Positions 26,136 to 33,118 of a DNA stretch of 41,907 bases are shown piece after piece. The stretch covers positions 1 through 41,907 of the IMG/VR virus record IMGVR_UViG_3300004463_000043, one strand, 5' to 3'. This DNA comes from a virus. The notes beneath the pieces are model-generated. The model searched no databases. It was not told the DNA's origin and saw only the letters and a list, made by a program, of their open reading frames with translations. Numbering within the stretch: the first letter of the stretch is position 1; every line of letters starts with the position of its first letter. A program made the position numbers and the translations under genes.

Positions 26136-26160
26136 TCCTTTAAAACCCATCAAATCTGCT

Positions 26161-26385
26161 CTAGGATCGACGATCTCTAGAAAGGGCTGGTGTAGGGTAG
26201 GCTAAATTATCGTTTAACCTAGAGGCTTCTGAGAGGCTTTTAAAGCCTTCTTCTATAATGACTGCTGATAGCATACTAGGATAGCTCAAGGTAGATCTGT
26301 TAGCAGACATCGTCAAGACTCTTTCATATAAAGTCTCATCTGCCCACGATATTAGCTGATCTAGACTATAGTATGTATACCACAT
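26161..26385 (-). CDS. Tiny LY-box family protein, last gene of the minus-strand operon
   Basis: 74 residues starting MWYTYYSLDQLISWADETLYERVL and reaching AVIIEEG, then an extra 27-residue tail of different composition. The core (aromatic start, W, LY box, Ile-Ile-Glu-Glu) is the family pattern described for 26386-26532. No gene follows on the minus strand, so the tail may be read-through beyond the usual family end. The ATG abuts the stop of its neighbour (TAGATG). Function unknown. Confidence 0.65.
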   Translation of the reverse strand: MWYTYYSLDQLISWADETLYERVLTMSANRSTLSYPSMLSAVIIEEGFKSLSEASRLNDNLAYPTPALSRDRRS

Positions 26386-26532
26386 CTAGACCTCTTCTAT
26401 TATACTTGTCTTAATAATGAAGTTCATGTAGTCTAAACCCCTATTTTCTAATACCCGACTTAAATGAAGTACTCTTTTGTATAGATCAGATTGTCTCCCA
26501 CTAAAACCCCACGTATAGGATATTCGCCACAT
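26386..26532 (-). CDS. Tiny LY-box family protein
   Basis: 48 residues: MWRISYTWGFSGRQ, the box SDLYKRVLHLS and an acidic end KTSIIEEV. Together with 26161-26385 and members at 35740-40617 it defines a family with an N-terminal aromatic/basic strand, an [S/N/D/T]LY-x-x-V/L box and an acidic Ile/Glu tail. The codons of IIEEV (ATA-ATA-GAA-GAG-GTC) give AGAGG as ribosome-binding site for the next ATG, 7 bases on. Too short for a standard ORF list but in-frame, coupled and conserved in pattern. Confidence 0.65.
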   Translation of the reverse strand: MWRISYTWGFSGRQSDLYKRVLHLSRVLENRGLDYMNFIIKTSIIEEV

Positions 26533-26533
26533 A

Positions 26534-26944
26534 CTAAATCCTCAGCTCCACGTGTGCTACATCTACGAAGTATTTAGTCTTACCTAAGAGATAATTTAAA
26601 TATCTTTGATACCCCTTTCCCCAAGTTCCTCCCCACTGTAAGCCTTTGTTTTGTTTAGCTAATTCTTCTACGATAGCTCCTTGATCCTTCCAATACTGAT
26701 GACTTAATGGTATATTCCACATATACCGAACATCACAAATGTCTGCTGCCATTCCAGTCAGATGATAACTTCTCATAGTCTTAGAGTAACCTTTCTTGAC
26801 CTTTTCTTTCTGTTGTGCAAGAGTACGCCGACCTTCTATAACCTGCGGTTTCCAACCCTTAGTCTCAAGCCGTGTCATAATCTCAAGTACAATAGGCTTA
26901 AATCTATTTTCTAATGATTCAAACGCTTTATTTTTTACTGGCAT
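26534..26944 (-). CDS. Endolysin, M15 family peptidase (VanY-like)
   Basis: 136 residues. The M15 signature is clear: GRRTLAQQ near residue 39, SYHLTGMAADICDVR giving the zinc ligands His and Asp, then GLQWGGTWGKG and DVAHVELRI with the second His and the catalytic Glu/His region. Such L-alanyl-D-glutamate or D-Ala-D-Ala peptidases cut the peptide bridges of peptidoglycan at lysis. No signal peptide is seen, so it needs a holin for release; the holin at 2442 or the small membrane protein at 27501 could serve. Confidence 0.85.
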   Translation of the reverse strand: MPVKNKAFESLENRFKPIVLEIMTRLETKGWKPQVIEGRRTLAQQKEKVKKGYSKTMRSYHLTGMAADICDVRYMWNIPLSHQYWKDQGAIVEELAKQNKGLQWGGTWGKGYQRYLNYLLGKTKYFVDVAHVELRI

Positions 26945-27200
26945 CTTTATTCCTCTCTTCTCTGAGTTTCTGTAATGCTTTAAGGTACTTTACAAAACAC
27001 GTCTTGCAGTAAGATGGATCTGTCCCCCAAGCTCCTGAATATCTTAAATGAAATCCCCAGATCTTCTTACCTTTAATTATAGGATATAGAGTATCGTGTT
27101 GAGTCAGGACAGCTCCCTTGACTTTAAGTAAACACTGACAACACATAAATGTAGTACTCTTGTCTACTATAGGCAACGCCTGTGTCTTATTATCGACCAT
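26928..27200 (-). CDS. Zinc-binding hypothetical protein
   Basis: 90 residues from ATG at 27200; I chose this start because a longer frame would overlap the neighbour's last codons far more, while ATG here overlaps its stop by 11 bases. Four cysteines in two knuckles, FMCCQCLLKV and YCKTCFVKYL, with an aromatic middle (IWGFHLRYSGAWG). Likely one structural zinc. No family recognised. It overlaps the endolysin start by 17 bases. Confidence 0.6.
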   Translation of the reverse strand: MVDNKTQALPIVDKSTTFMCCQCLLKVKGAVLTQHDTLYPIIKGKKIWGFHLRYSGAWGTDPSYCKTCFVKYLKALQKLREERNKDASKK

Positions 27201-27504
27201 ATTTTTTAAGTATTTCTTCAAACGTAAGTCCGTGACACTGATCTGGTTTTTGTTTCCTAAGTCTACATACATTTAATAAATCCCGCTCAGATTCTAACTG
27301 CCTGATTTGGCGTGTTAATTCAACCTCTGGATAGCAGTCTACACAATATACCGGAACTTCATAAACAATCCACTCTTCATTTCGTAGAGCACTTAAATCA
27401 CTTTTCATTATAGATCGATAAGCGGTTTTAGACAAATCTTCTTTAACTTTAGATTCATCGACATTATGAAAATCATATCTACAATTATATTGTGTTTGTT
27501 TCAT
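27190..27504 (-). CDS. Hypothetical protein, 104 residues
   Basis: Starts MKQTQYNCRYDFHNVD with ATG overlapping the previous stop (ATGA). Contains YCVDCYPEVELTRQIRQLESERD, one Cys pair followed by a coiled-coil-like segment, and ends in LTFEEILKKYGR. Further Cys residues at the N-terminus and near DQCHGL could complete a zinc site. No function assigned. Placed in the lysis cluster. Confidence 0.6.
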   Translation of the reverse strand: MKQTQYNCRYDFHNVDESKVKEDLSKTAYRSIMKSDLSALRNEEWIVYEVPVYCVDCYPEVELTRQIRQLESERDLLNVCRLRKQKPDQCHGLTFEEILKKYGR

Positions 27505-27647
27505 TTAAATGTCTCATTAATAAGCCCACTACCTAAAGCTATAAGAAGATAGACAGGCACCAGCTCTGCTCCAGGTGCTAAGAAGTCTCCTAGCAATACT
27601 CCAGAGAATATAATCAGACAGCCTGTGACTCTACCAAATATAATCAT
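27501..27647 (-). CDS. Small two-segment membrane protein, possible holin
   Basis: 48 residues with two hydrophobic stretches (FGRVTGCLIIFSGVLLGDF and LVPVYLLIALGSGLI) joined by a short acidic-proline turn, the size and shape of a small class II holin. ATGA overlaps link it to both the trypsin-like gene before it and the next gene after it. It lies close to the endolysin. Holin is inferred from shape and place; another holin candidate is at 2442. Confidence 0.55.
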   Translation of the reverse strand: MIIFGRVTGCLIIFSGVLLGDFLAPGAELVPVYLLIALGSGLINETFK

Positions 27648-28345
27648 TCTGGTACTCCACACATCCATACGACAGTATTCGATTCTACTAAGTTATTATA
27701 AAAGCTATCGTCTGATAACTGATTTAGCTTCGGCTCTGCATACTCATACCTAACAAAATACTGATCGGCTAGATTTTTAATAGCTTCTGCTGTTGTTCCC
27801 CATCCGAAGTTAAAAAAGTAAATTGTAGTTGTAATCAAACCTACTACTCCGGATTTAGGATCTATGATAGGACCTCCGCTAGTCCCTGGTATGACCGCAT
27901 CTTCGACTTTAATCTGAGTGGTACCTGATAAAAAATTAAAGCCTTTAGATGCATACATAACAGACTGCTTTAGAGACATTCCATATTTCTCAGGATCTGG
28001 GTATCCGTAAAGTAAAATCCAACCTTCATCGAATTGCCTTGATAATCTTAAATAAGCTGTATTAGGTATTTGGCTATGAAGAATGGCTACATCCTTTTGT
28101 GTATTTCTAGCTACTACATCAGCGGGATAATACTGACCTTTAAATAATACGGCCATAGTCTTAGATTTACTTACTACATGATTAGCAGTCACTATATATC
28201 CGTCGGAGTTAATAAAAAACCCAGATCCACACATAATAGGGCTGACATTAACTAATTCAGCACGGAAGAATAAACATAGCCATAATAATAATGTTACTCT
28301 ACATATACTTAATAATATAGATTTAATACTAGCTTTACTTAGCAT
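27644..28345 (-). CDS. Exported trypsin-like (S1C) serine protease
   Basis: 233 residues. An N-terminal membrane or signal segment (about 9-30) precedes a DegP-like fold: SGFFINSDGYIVTANHVV with His56, QKDVAILH with Asp85 and IPGTSGGPI with Ser156, a complete triad. No PDZ domain follows. The C-terminal tail carries LSDDSFYNNLVESNTV, also found in the exported protein at 28997. It probably acts in the periplasm. Linked to the ClpP-like gene by an 11-base overlap with an embedded AGAGG site. Confidence 0.8.
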   Translation of the reverse strand: MLSKASIKSILLSICRVTLLLWLCLFFRAELVNVSPIMCGSGFFINSDGYIVTANHVVSKSKTMAVLFKGQYYPADVVARNTQKDVAILHSQIPNTAYLRLSRQFDEGWILLYGYPDPEKYGMSLKQSVMYASKGFNFLSGTTQIKVEDAVIPGTSGGPIIDPKSGVVGLITTTIYFFNFGWGTTAEAIKNLADQYFVRYEYAEPKLNQLSDDSFYNNLVESNTVVWMCGVPE

Positions 28346-29000
28346 TATTTAACCTCTTGTTCAACTCTTCTCCTGAAATATATAAAGTTTTTCCTGATAT
28401 AATTAAATACTTCTCATCGTAAGTCAAACCAGGCATAGCCTCTAAAACATTATGTATTAGCGTCTGGCTATTATCTATCATTTGTTGACACGATTCAGTA
28501 ATAGTTTGGCTTCGGTCCATACCTTCAATTAAATTACAATGTGCATCTACAGCCGAAGTAGTATGAAACATTAAAAAGGTGTTAGGAAGGAATATGAATT
28601 TATTAGTAGATAGTGCTATAAACGCATGTCCAGAATAATTATTACCTTCTATAATAGCCGTAGTCGTAGCCTTAGTAGCTTTAATTTTATTTATTAAATA
28701 AACACTAGTGTCTACTGCTCCACCAGATCCAGCTAGATGTATATTAATCGAATCTTCTTTAGTAGCTACATCTAATAACCTTACAAAATCTCTATAGCCA
28801 AATATAGAATCTGATATTACTTCTGTTAGATATACATCATAAATCTGCCCTTTTTTAAATATAGAGGAGTTATTAACAATTGTTGTTTTGTTAGTAAGCT
28901 CTGGAGGAAGGTGTAGATTATGCTGAAAGTTAATAGTAATACGTCCAGACATCAAAGTCAATACAACACTCATAGCTATAATTAACATTACATACTTCAT
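28335..29000 (-). CDS. Exported ClpP/crotonase-fold serine protease-like protein
   Basis: 221 residues. A signal-type hydrophobic start (about 3-18) is followed by a ClpP-like core: INIHLAGSGGAVDTS (oxyanion loop), EGNNYSGHAFIAL with the candidate Ser123 and LPNTFLMFHTTSA with His146. The usual third acidic residue is not obvious in the segment SGKTLYISGEEL, so activity should be doubted. ClpP itself is cytoplasmic; an exported copy in a phage is unusual. ATGA overlap with the gene before. Confidence 0.7.
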   Translation of the reverse strand: MKYVMLIIAMSVVLTLMSGRITINFQHNLHLPPELTNKTTIVNNSSIFKKGQIYDVYLTEVISDSIFGYRDFVRLLDVATKEDSINIHLAGSGGAVDTSVYLINKIKATKATTTAIIEGNNYSGHAFIALSTNKFIFLPNTFLMFHTTSAVDAHCNLIEGMDRSQTITESCQQMIDNSQTLIHNVLEAMPGLTYDEKYLIISGKTLYISGEELNKRLNNAK

Positions 29001-29296
29001 TGAATTACCCCGCTCGGATAACTTTTAGTTATAGCCAGTCCAGTATACAACAACACACACTCTGATTTTGCTGCTAGAATAACAGTATTACTTTGTAACA
29101 AGCTATTTCTAAAAGGATCGTCTGATAAATAATAATATGTTAAGTCTTGATAAACTAAATAACTTCTTGTAGATGCTGTTGTTTGGCCTATAGGCGTACA
29201 AGATACAATCACTTCTTTGTATATTGCTGATGATGTAACAGCATAGCTGACATTCATAAATAACATTAACATTATAGTACTAATTATTTTTATCAT
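28997..29296 (-). CDS. Small exported protein
   Basis: 99 residues with a clear signal peptide (about 1-19, likely cut after SYA). The mature part has two cysteines (VSCTPIG, KSECVLL) that could form a disulphide, and contains LSDDPFRNSLLQSNTV, nearly the same as the C-terminal tail of the trypsin-like protease two genes on. Could be a substrate, inhibitor or partner of that protease. A GAGGTAATA site precedes the ATG. No known family. Confidence 0.65.
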   Translation of the reverse strand: MIKIISTIMLMLFMNVSYAVTSSAIYKEVIVSCTPIGQTTASTRSYLVYQDLTYYYLSDDPFRNSLLQSNTVILAAKSECVLLYTGLAITKSYPSGVIQ

Positions 29297-29303
29297 TATT
29301 ACC

Positions 29304-29732
29304 TCAGTCGTTTAAATCGTCTGCACTCTTTACTTCAAACATTTCTAGTGTATTAGTTCTTACAATATCCTGACCATCAACAGTTACAAAACTTACAGGA
29401 ATGTTATTCTTTAAAGCATATTTAACTTCACCTCGAACTCCTAGACTCTCCTTCCATCCATCTAATAGCATTACATAAATCTCATCACATCTTGAGAGCT
29501 GATTAAGATCCTTCCCTCTCCAATCCTCCCACGTAGTCCCTGACATCCCGCCGAGTTCTACAAATCCATGTGTCTCAGAAGCTGGACTATAGATATCTAC
29601 CTCTCCCCGACTCTGGAGATGAACAGCACATCTAGCGTGCGCTCTGATACGCTCGAGATACAACTCTGGCTTATCTTTAGGGGGTGTGATCGGCCCAGCA
29701 AGATATATGAGTTTTTTATGTCTGTATTTCAT
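29304..29732 (-). CDS. DUF1937/nucleoside 2-deoxyribosyltransferase-like protein
   Basis: 142 residues. The start IYLAGPITPPKD with RIRAHARCAVHL, then DLNQLSRCDEIYVMLLDGW and GVRGEVKYAL, follows the nucleoside 2-deoxyribosyltransferase fold, in which the substrate-binding helix and the late Glu catalyse transfer of deoxyribose between bases. The DUF1937 group in phages is close. A nucleotide-salvage or base-modification role is plausible beside the methyltransferase. It overlaps that gene by 17 bases. Confidence 0.7.
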   Translation of the reverse strand: MKYRHKKLIYLAGPITPPKDKPELYLERIRAHARCAVHLQSRGEVDIYSPASETHGFVELGGMSGTTWEDWRGKDLNQLSRCDEIYVMLLDGWKESLGVRGEVKYALKNNIPVSFVTVDGQDIVRTNTLEMFEVKSADDLND

Positions 29733-30663
29733 TTAAACCTCTAAATATATGTGCAAGCACATCAACTGTCCATCCATTACCTAACATCTTATATCTCTGG
29801 TGATTGCTTACACCTGCTGTATAATTATCCGGCAGAGTTTGTAAACGCTCGCATTCGACAGGAGTTAGTTTTCTAAAATTTAGGGTTTCATCTAACACTA
29901 TATGCTCGCAAGTTAACGAGGTTGTTAATGTATTGCATTTATTATCTGTTCTAGGTACTAACTCTTTAGCTCGGCGTGGACTAAAATCTACACCTGCTTT
30001 ACTATACTCTCTTCTAATAGCCTTGGCTTCTGCTGTTCGACGTTCAGTAAATACTAGTTGCCTACTTCCATAATCAAAATATCTCTTTAAATTACCGCCG
30101 CGATAATAATTAGCATCTATACAATAGCTTTTATCTCGATCAACTACACCTGATTCTAATACATCTCTTAGTACAATTCTTTTATCAACAGGTTGAGTTA
30201 GGTTTGGAATGTTAGTCCAATAAAGTCTTTTTCTATTCTGAGCTGATACTAACGAACTGTTAATCTCTACAGGCTCTACTTTTAAATACTGAGAAATAAT
30301 ATTCTGATACTCTCTCTTCATCTTTACATTTTCTAATAAAAAATACTTAGGTTTAATTTCACCCAGCAGTCTAATATACTCAAAGAATAACTTGCTTCTA
30401 GGATCATCAAAAGCTAACTGCTTACCTGCAAAACTAAACCCTTGGCAAGGACTTCCTCCGATAACTAAATCTGTGTCTTTAAAGTCACATCCTTTAAGAT
30501 CACAAATATCACCGACGTGTATAATATCAGGATAGTTCTTTTGAGATACTTGTATAGCATATTTATCTACTTCACTAGCATAATAAAATTCTACAGGAAT
30601 GCCTGCTCGCTCTAAAGCTAATCTTCCACAGCTCATACCGTCAAAGAGACTTAATACCTTCAC
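29716..30663 (-). CDS. DNA (cytosine-5-)-methyltransferase
   Basis: 315 residues from a GTG at 30663, chosen because GGAG lies seven bases upstream and the conserved KVLSLFDGMSCG then starts at residue 2; a longer frame adds 21 unrelated residues. Motifs: FDGMSCG (SAM, I), GGSPCQGFSFAG (catalytic Cys, IV), ENVKM (VI), SAQNRKRLY (VIII) and YKMLGNGWTVDV (X). The target domain near 160-260 is variable. It likely marks phage DNA against host restriction. No partner restriction enzyme is seen. Confidence 0.9.
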   Translation of the reverse strand: MKVLSLFDGMSCGRLALERAGIPVEFYYASEVDKYAIQVSQKNYPDIIHVGDICDLKGCDFKDTDLVIGGSPCQGFSFAGKQLAFDDPRSKLFFEYIRLLGEIKPKYFLLENVKMKREYQNIISQYLKVEPVEINSSLVSAQNRKRLYWTNIPNLTQPVDKRIVLRDVLESGVVDRDKSYCIDANYYRGGNLKRYFDYGSRQLVFTERRTAEAKAIRREYSKAGVDFSPRRAKELVPRTDNKCNTLTTSLTCEHIVLDETLNFRKLTPVECERLQTLPDNYTAGVSNHQRYKMLGNGWTVDVLAHIFRGLNEIQT

Positions 30664-30791
30664 TATACTACTCCGAAGACATGTAATAACATCATACCAA
30701 CTAACACGACTTGAACAATAGCACAAAGGGTTCTGATTAATGCAAGATCGTCTAGATCTGCTAATAATCTGTTATTATTCTTTTTCTTCAT
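30663..30791 (-). CDS. Tiny membrane protein, 42 residues
   Basis: From ATG at 30791: MKKKNNNRLLADLDDLALIR, then a membrane segment (LCAIVQVVLVGMMLLHVFG). Stop TAG overlaps the methyltransferase GTG by one base. A longer frame from 30857 would overlap the upstream gene by 83 bases and is less likely. GAGAAG lies before this ATG. Function unknown. Confidence 0.5.
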   Translation of the reverse strand: MKKKNNNRLLADLDDLALIRTLCAIVQVVLVGMMLLHVFGVV

Positions 30792-31257
30792 TATTCTTCT
30801 CTTCTTTATTACATCTGCATTTATTATTCTGACAGACATATGATCTAGGAAATTCATGAGATCTTAACTCTTCTATAAAGCCTGCATCCGATGTAGTCCA
30901 GATTCCACTGCCTCCGCTATCATCATACAAACCTAGCTTCTTAGACTCTATAGCTAGTTTACTATCATCAGGGTGTACTAAACTACGCTTCTTTCTTGTA
31001 TATCCCATAAGTGCACGACATGCAAGATGTAATTCTGGTGCTAATCCTGATTGTTCGTCTTCAGCTACACCTGCTCTGACATCTAATAAATGATGTGCCA
31101 TAGACTTAGAGTTAGAAGAAATAGACTGCTTAGAACCGTCAGCTTTCAGCCAGTTCTCATCTCCATGTTTTTTAGCTCCAGCAATCAAGACTTCAATGAA
31201 GTCAATCATCTCAGGGTACTTTAATAATACTTGTAGTTTCTTTTCAAAAGTATTCAT
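30775..31257 (-). CDS. dATP/dGTP diphosphohydrolase-like protein (DUF5664 type)
   Basis: 160 residues. The pattern FIEVLIAGAKKHGDENWL, then SMAHHLLDVRAGVAEDEQSGLAPELHLACRALMGY matches the DUF5664/MazG-like group: GAKK-x-G-D-x-N-W, an H-H-L helix with acidic metal ligands and HLACRAL. Related enzymes split dATP/dGTP and, in Z-genome cyanophage S-2L, MazZ adjusts the dNTP pool. No PurZ is in this window, so 2-aminoadenine DNA is not supported. C-terminus adds a Cys-rich, charged tail. Confidence 0.65.
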   Translation of the reverse strand: MNTFEKKLQVLLKYPEMIDFIEVLIAGAKKHGDENWLKADGSKQSISSNSKSMAHHLLDVRAGVAEDEQSGLAPELHLACRALMGYTRKKRSLVHPDDSKLAIESKKLGLYDDSGGSGIWTTSDAGFIEELRSHEFPRSYVCQNNKCRCNKEEKNNEEKE

Positions 31258-31266
31258 ATAATCTCT

Positions 31267-31482
31267 CTAGTGTACCTGCTTATTGCCTATATTGTCGTCG
31301 TCATTATCATCAGTCTCAGAAAACGGTTCTTTAAGACTTGCTGCTGCTCTAGTAAATAAATCTTTAAGTCGTCTAGTCTGATATTTAATTAAAGCGTATT
31401 GTATACAGATATACATCAAATCTGCTAGTGTTCTACCTATCATAATAGCTAATACTAATAATAAGAAAATCGTGATTGTCAT
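31267..31482 (-). CDS. Small membrane protein, 71 residues
   Basis: One strong membrane segment (about 3-30, MTITIFLLLVLAIMIG onward) and a cytoplasmic basic then acidic tail (KYQTRRLKDLF; ETDDNDDDN). No family known. It fits in a gap between the exonuclease and the DUF5664-like gene. Confidence 0.6.
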   Translation of the reverse strand: MTITIFLLLVLAIMIGRTLADLMYICIQYALIKYQTRRLKDLFTRAAASLKEPFSETDDNDDDNIGNKQVH

Positions 31483-31483
31483 A

Positions 31484-32296
31484 CTATTTAACCTTTATAT
31501 ATTTAGAAGACATGCAGCTCTGGCACTCTGGTTTACCGTCTATAGTCTTAATATCACGAGATGGTCTGTGTTTATCTCGACAATTTTGACAGTATCGGAC
31601 AGAAAATGACATATTATTGACAAAACTTAATATAACCTTTTCTACATTTACTGGTAGATCTTTATAGTAAGGAAGTTCCTTCATACATAGCTTTTCAGTA
31701 TCAGTTGTATCCTTAAGACCATAAGGAACCATCTTCTTTTCTACTGGTACATTACGTTCTTCTACGTCTACCCAATCATCGTCTACCATCCTGAGCTTAC
31801 CACCAAGTCCTTGTTGTTCTGATCTATAATCTAGTTTATGGCTAGCAGCTCGGAACGATTTACGACTCAGCTTCAGAATATCTATAGATGGTTTATTATC
31901 CAGACTTCCTATCTGTAAAGCTTTAGCTCTTTCATTCAATACAATAAAATCAAATTTATCGCCGTTTTGTGTAATGACTATATCAGCTTTAGATAAGACT
32001 GTATCATTAAACTCTCTAATCATTTCAGAATCATCAAAGTTTCTTGAATCATCATACTTATCATTAGTCTTATCCCATGATAAATACTTGGCTTTCTTTT
32101 CATGCATCCATTTATACTGTATGGTAATTACTTTATTAGGAACCTTGACTTGTCGATGCTGAATACTTACTTTATTACCTATATAAAAAGTCCTGACTAT
32201 CATATGACTAGTTTCAGTATCATACGTCAAGACCTTCATACCATTCTTGACAGCTTTCTTGATTAGCTCATATCTGAGGTTAGACGGTATTCTCAT
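31484..32296 (-). CDS. RNase H-like 3'-5' exonuclease with zinc ribbon
   Basis: 270 residues. The exonuclease signatures are YDTETS (Asp/Glu pair, residues about 25-28), ITQNGDKFDFIVLN (ExoII) and YGLKDTTDTEKL (ExoIII, DEDDy-like Tyr). This matches the DnaQ/PolB-type proofreading fold as a free-standing protein. The C-terminal 45 residues form a zinc ribbon (RYCQNCRDKH, PECQSC). Likely works in recombination or host DNA breakdown. Overlaps the endonuclease VII gene by four bases. Confidence 0.8.
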   Translation of the reverse strand: MRIPSNLRYELIKKAVKNGMKVLTYDTETSHMIVRTFYIGNKVSIQHRQVKVPNKVITIQYKWMHEKKAKYLSWDKTNDKYDDSRNFDDSEMIREFNDTVLSKADIVITQNGDKFDFIVLNERAKALQIGSLDNKPSIDILKLSRKSFRAASHKLDYRSEQQGLGGKLRMVDDDWVDVEERNVPVEKKMVPYGLKDTTDTEKLCMKELPYYKDLPVNVEKVILSFVNNMSFSVRYCQNCRDKHRPSRDIKTIDGKPECQSCMSSKYIKVK

Positions 32297-32619
32297 AGTT
32301 CGCCTTTAAGTGCGTATTTTAAAAAGTATCTGTAAGTACCGTCTAATTGCTGGCGGTTTCTCTTTCCATCTTTGGTTTTCTCAAAGGCTTTAAATCCAGT
32401 ATTACACATAAAACAAGCAGCTCCACGAATATACTTTCTCTTATCTTCAGCACTCATTTTCTTAAATCCTAGAACGTGGATATGATCAACGCATAACCGC
32501 CCATCCTTTCTTCCACAAACCTCACAACCGTTTTTACTTAATTCTTTCCACTCATCAAGGGTTATACCGTAAGTTTTACGGAGTCTCTGATCCTTCTGCT
32601 GTTCCTTGGTTTTTTTCAT
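32293..32619 (-). CDS. Recombination endonuclease VII family HNH nuclease (second copy)
   Basis: 108 residues: TYGITLDEWKEL, the zinc pair CEVC, LCVDHIHVLGF, and GAACFMCNTGFKA. The family order is kept but an insert (KKMSAEDKRKYI) separates the DH motif from the second zinc pair. It belongs with the plus-strand copy at 482, though the two differ greatly in sequence. Likely cuts branched DNA in replication and packaging. AAGG lies before the ATG. Confidence 0.82.
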   Translation of the reverse strand: MKKTKEQQKDQRLRKTYGITLDEWKELSKNGCEVCGRKDGRLCVDHIHVLGFKKMSAEDKRKYIRGAACFMCNTGFKAFEKTKDGKRNRQQLDGTYRYFLKYALKGEL

Positions 32620-32797
32620 TCGCAGCCTTTATGATTTTATAACACTCTTTGAATGTCAACTGTGCTCGTCTATTCTTGACAGTCTCGGCGAGTTCTAGAT
32701 ACTTTTCAGCCCCTAGACTACGATCTCCGTCTTTTACGGCCTGTAGCATTTTTGCGAGTTCTTGTCTGTGCTTGAACGGCTTTTGTGTTTTCTTCAT
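32576..32797 (-). CDS. Hypothetical protein, 73 residues
   Basis: Basic, helical: MKKTQKPFKHRQELAKMLQA, then EKYLELAETVKNRRAQLTF. No motif recognised. The start at 32797 overlaps the neighbour by 80 bases; a later ATG at 32749 would reduce that to 32. Overlaps the endonuclease VII start by 44 bases. Moderately supported by composition and packing. Confidence 0.5.
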   Translation of the reverse strand: MKKTQKPFKHRQELAKMLQAVKDGDRSLGAEKYLELAETVKNRRAQLTFKECYKIIKAANEKNQGTAEGSETP

Positions 32798-32951
32798 TTT
32801 CTACTCGGAATTTAATTCTATTGATTACATAACTATCTGTATTACCTATACTTGCTTTCAGAACTTTGAGTTTTTTAATAATCTCAGATATAGTCAGATA
32901 TCTACCTTTAGGTCTTCGGATAGTCAGATTAATCTTTAATCTATACTTCAT
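32718..32951 (-). CDS. Hypothetical basic protein, 77 residues
   Basis: Starts MKYRLKINLTIRRPKGRYLTISEIIKKLKVLK, a beta-strand then helix, and ends in a strongly basic tail (TRTRKNATGRKRRRS), which may bind nucleic acid. No family is recognised. ATG overlaps the preceding stop by one base. Confidence 0.55.
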   Translation of the reverse strand: MKYRLKINLTIRRPKGRYLTISEIIKKLKVLKASIGNTDSYVINRIKFRVENEENTKAVQAQTRTRKNATGRKRRRS

Positions 32952-33118
32952 CAGAGCTTACCGCCTAACGCCCACGGTGGTACGTCTTGGTTCTTAAATT
33001 CCTTATCTATAAGATGTGTCTCAAGATTAAAGATAAGGCTATTAATCATCTCATCAGTCCATTGGCTGGTAATCTTTTCTACTTCTTTGGCGACTAAAAT
33101 AATATCAGTATCATTCAT
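32951..33118 (-). CDS. Small hypothetical protein, 55 residues
   Basis: From ATG at 33118, preceded by AGGGG seven bases upstream: MNDTDIILVAKEVEKITSQW then INSLIFNLETHLID. Acidic helical protein. A longer frame adds five residues (from 33133) without a better site. Overlaps the previous gene by eight bases. Confidence 0.55.
   Translation of the reverse strand: MNDTDIILVAKEVEKITSQWTDEMINSLIFNLETHLIDKEFKNQDVPPWALGGKL

Noticed and set aside
26136-26160. Bidirectional terminator at the convergent operon ends
   Set aside because: The 25-base gap has no stem of its own; the nearby TCTAG-GATC/GATC-TCTAGA pairing lies in the coding end of the minus-strand gene and is not followed by a T-run on either strand.
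30775-31257. 2-aminoadenine (Z) genome on account of the DUF5664-like gene
   Set aside because: No PurZ is seen in the window and DUF5664-like proteins are widespread in phages with ordinary DNA.
31617-31640. TTGACAAAACTT on the plus strand, matching the -35 region of the promoter at 1672
   Set aside because: No TATAAT-like hexamer lies 16-18 bases downstream, and the site is inside a minus-strand gene in the antisense direction.
32649-32939. Plus-strand 96-codon frame inside the minus-strand operon
   Set aside because: Antisense to two overlapping minus-strand genes, with no ribosome-binding site and Phe/Ser/Cys-rich shadow composition.
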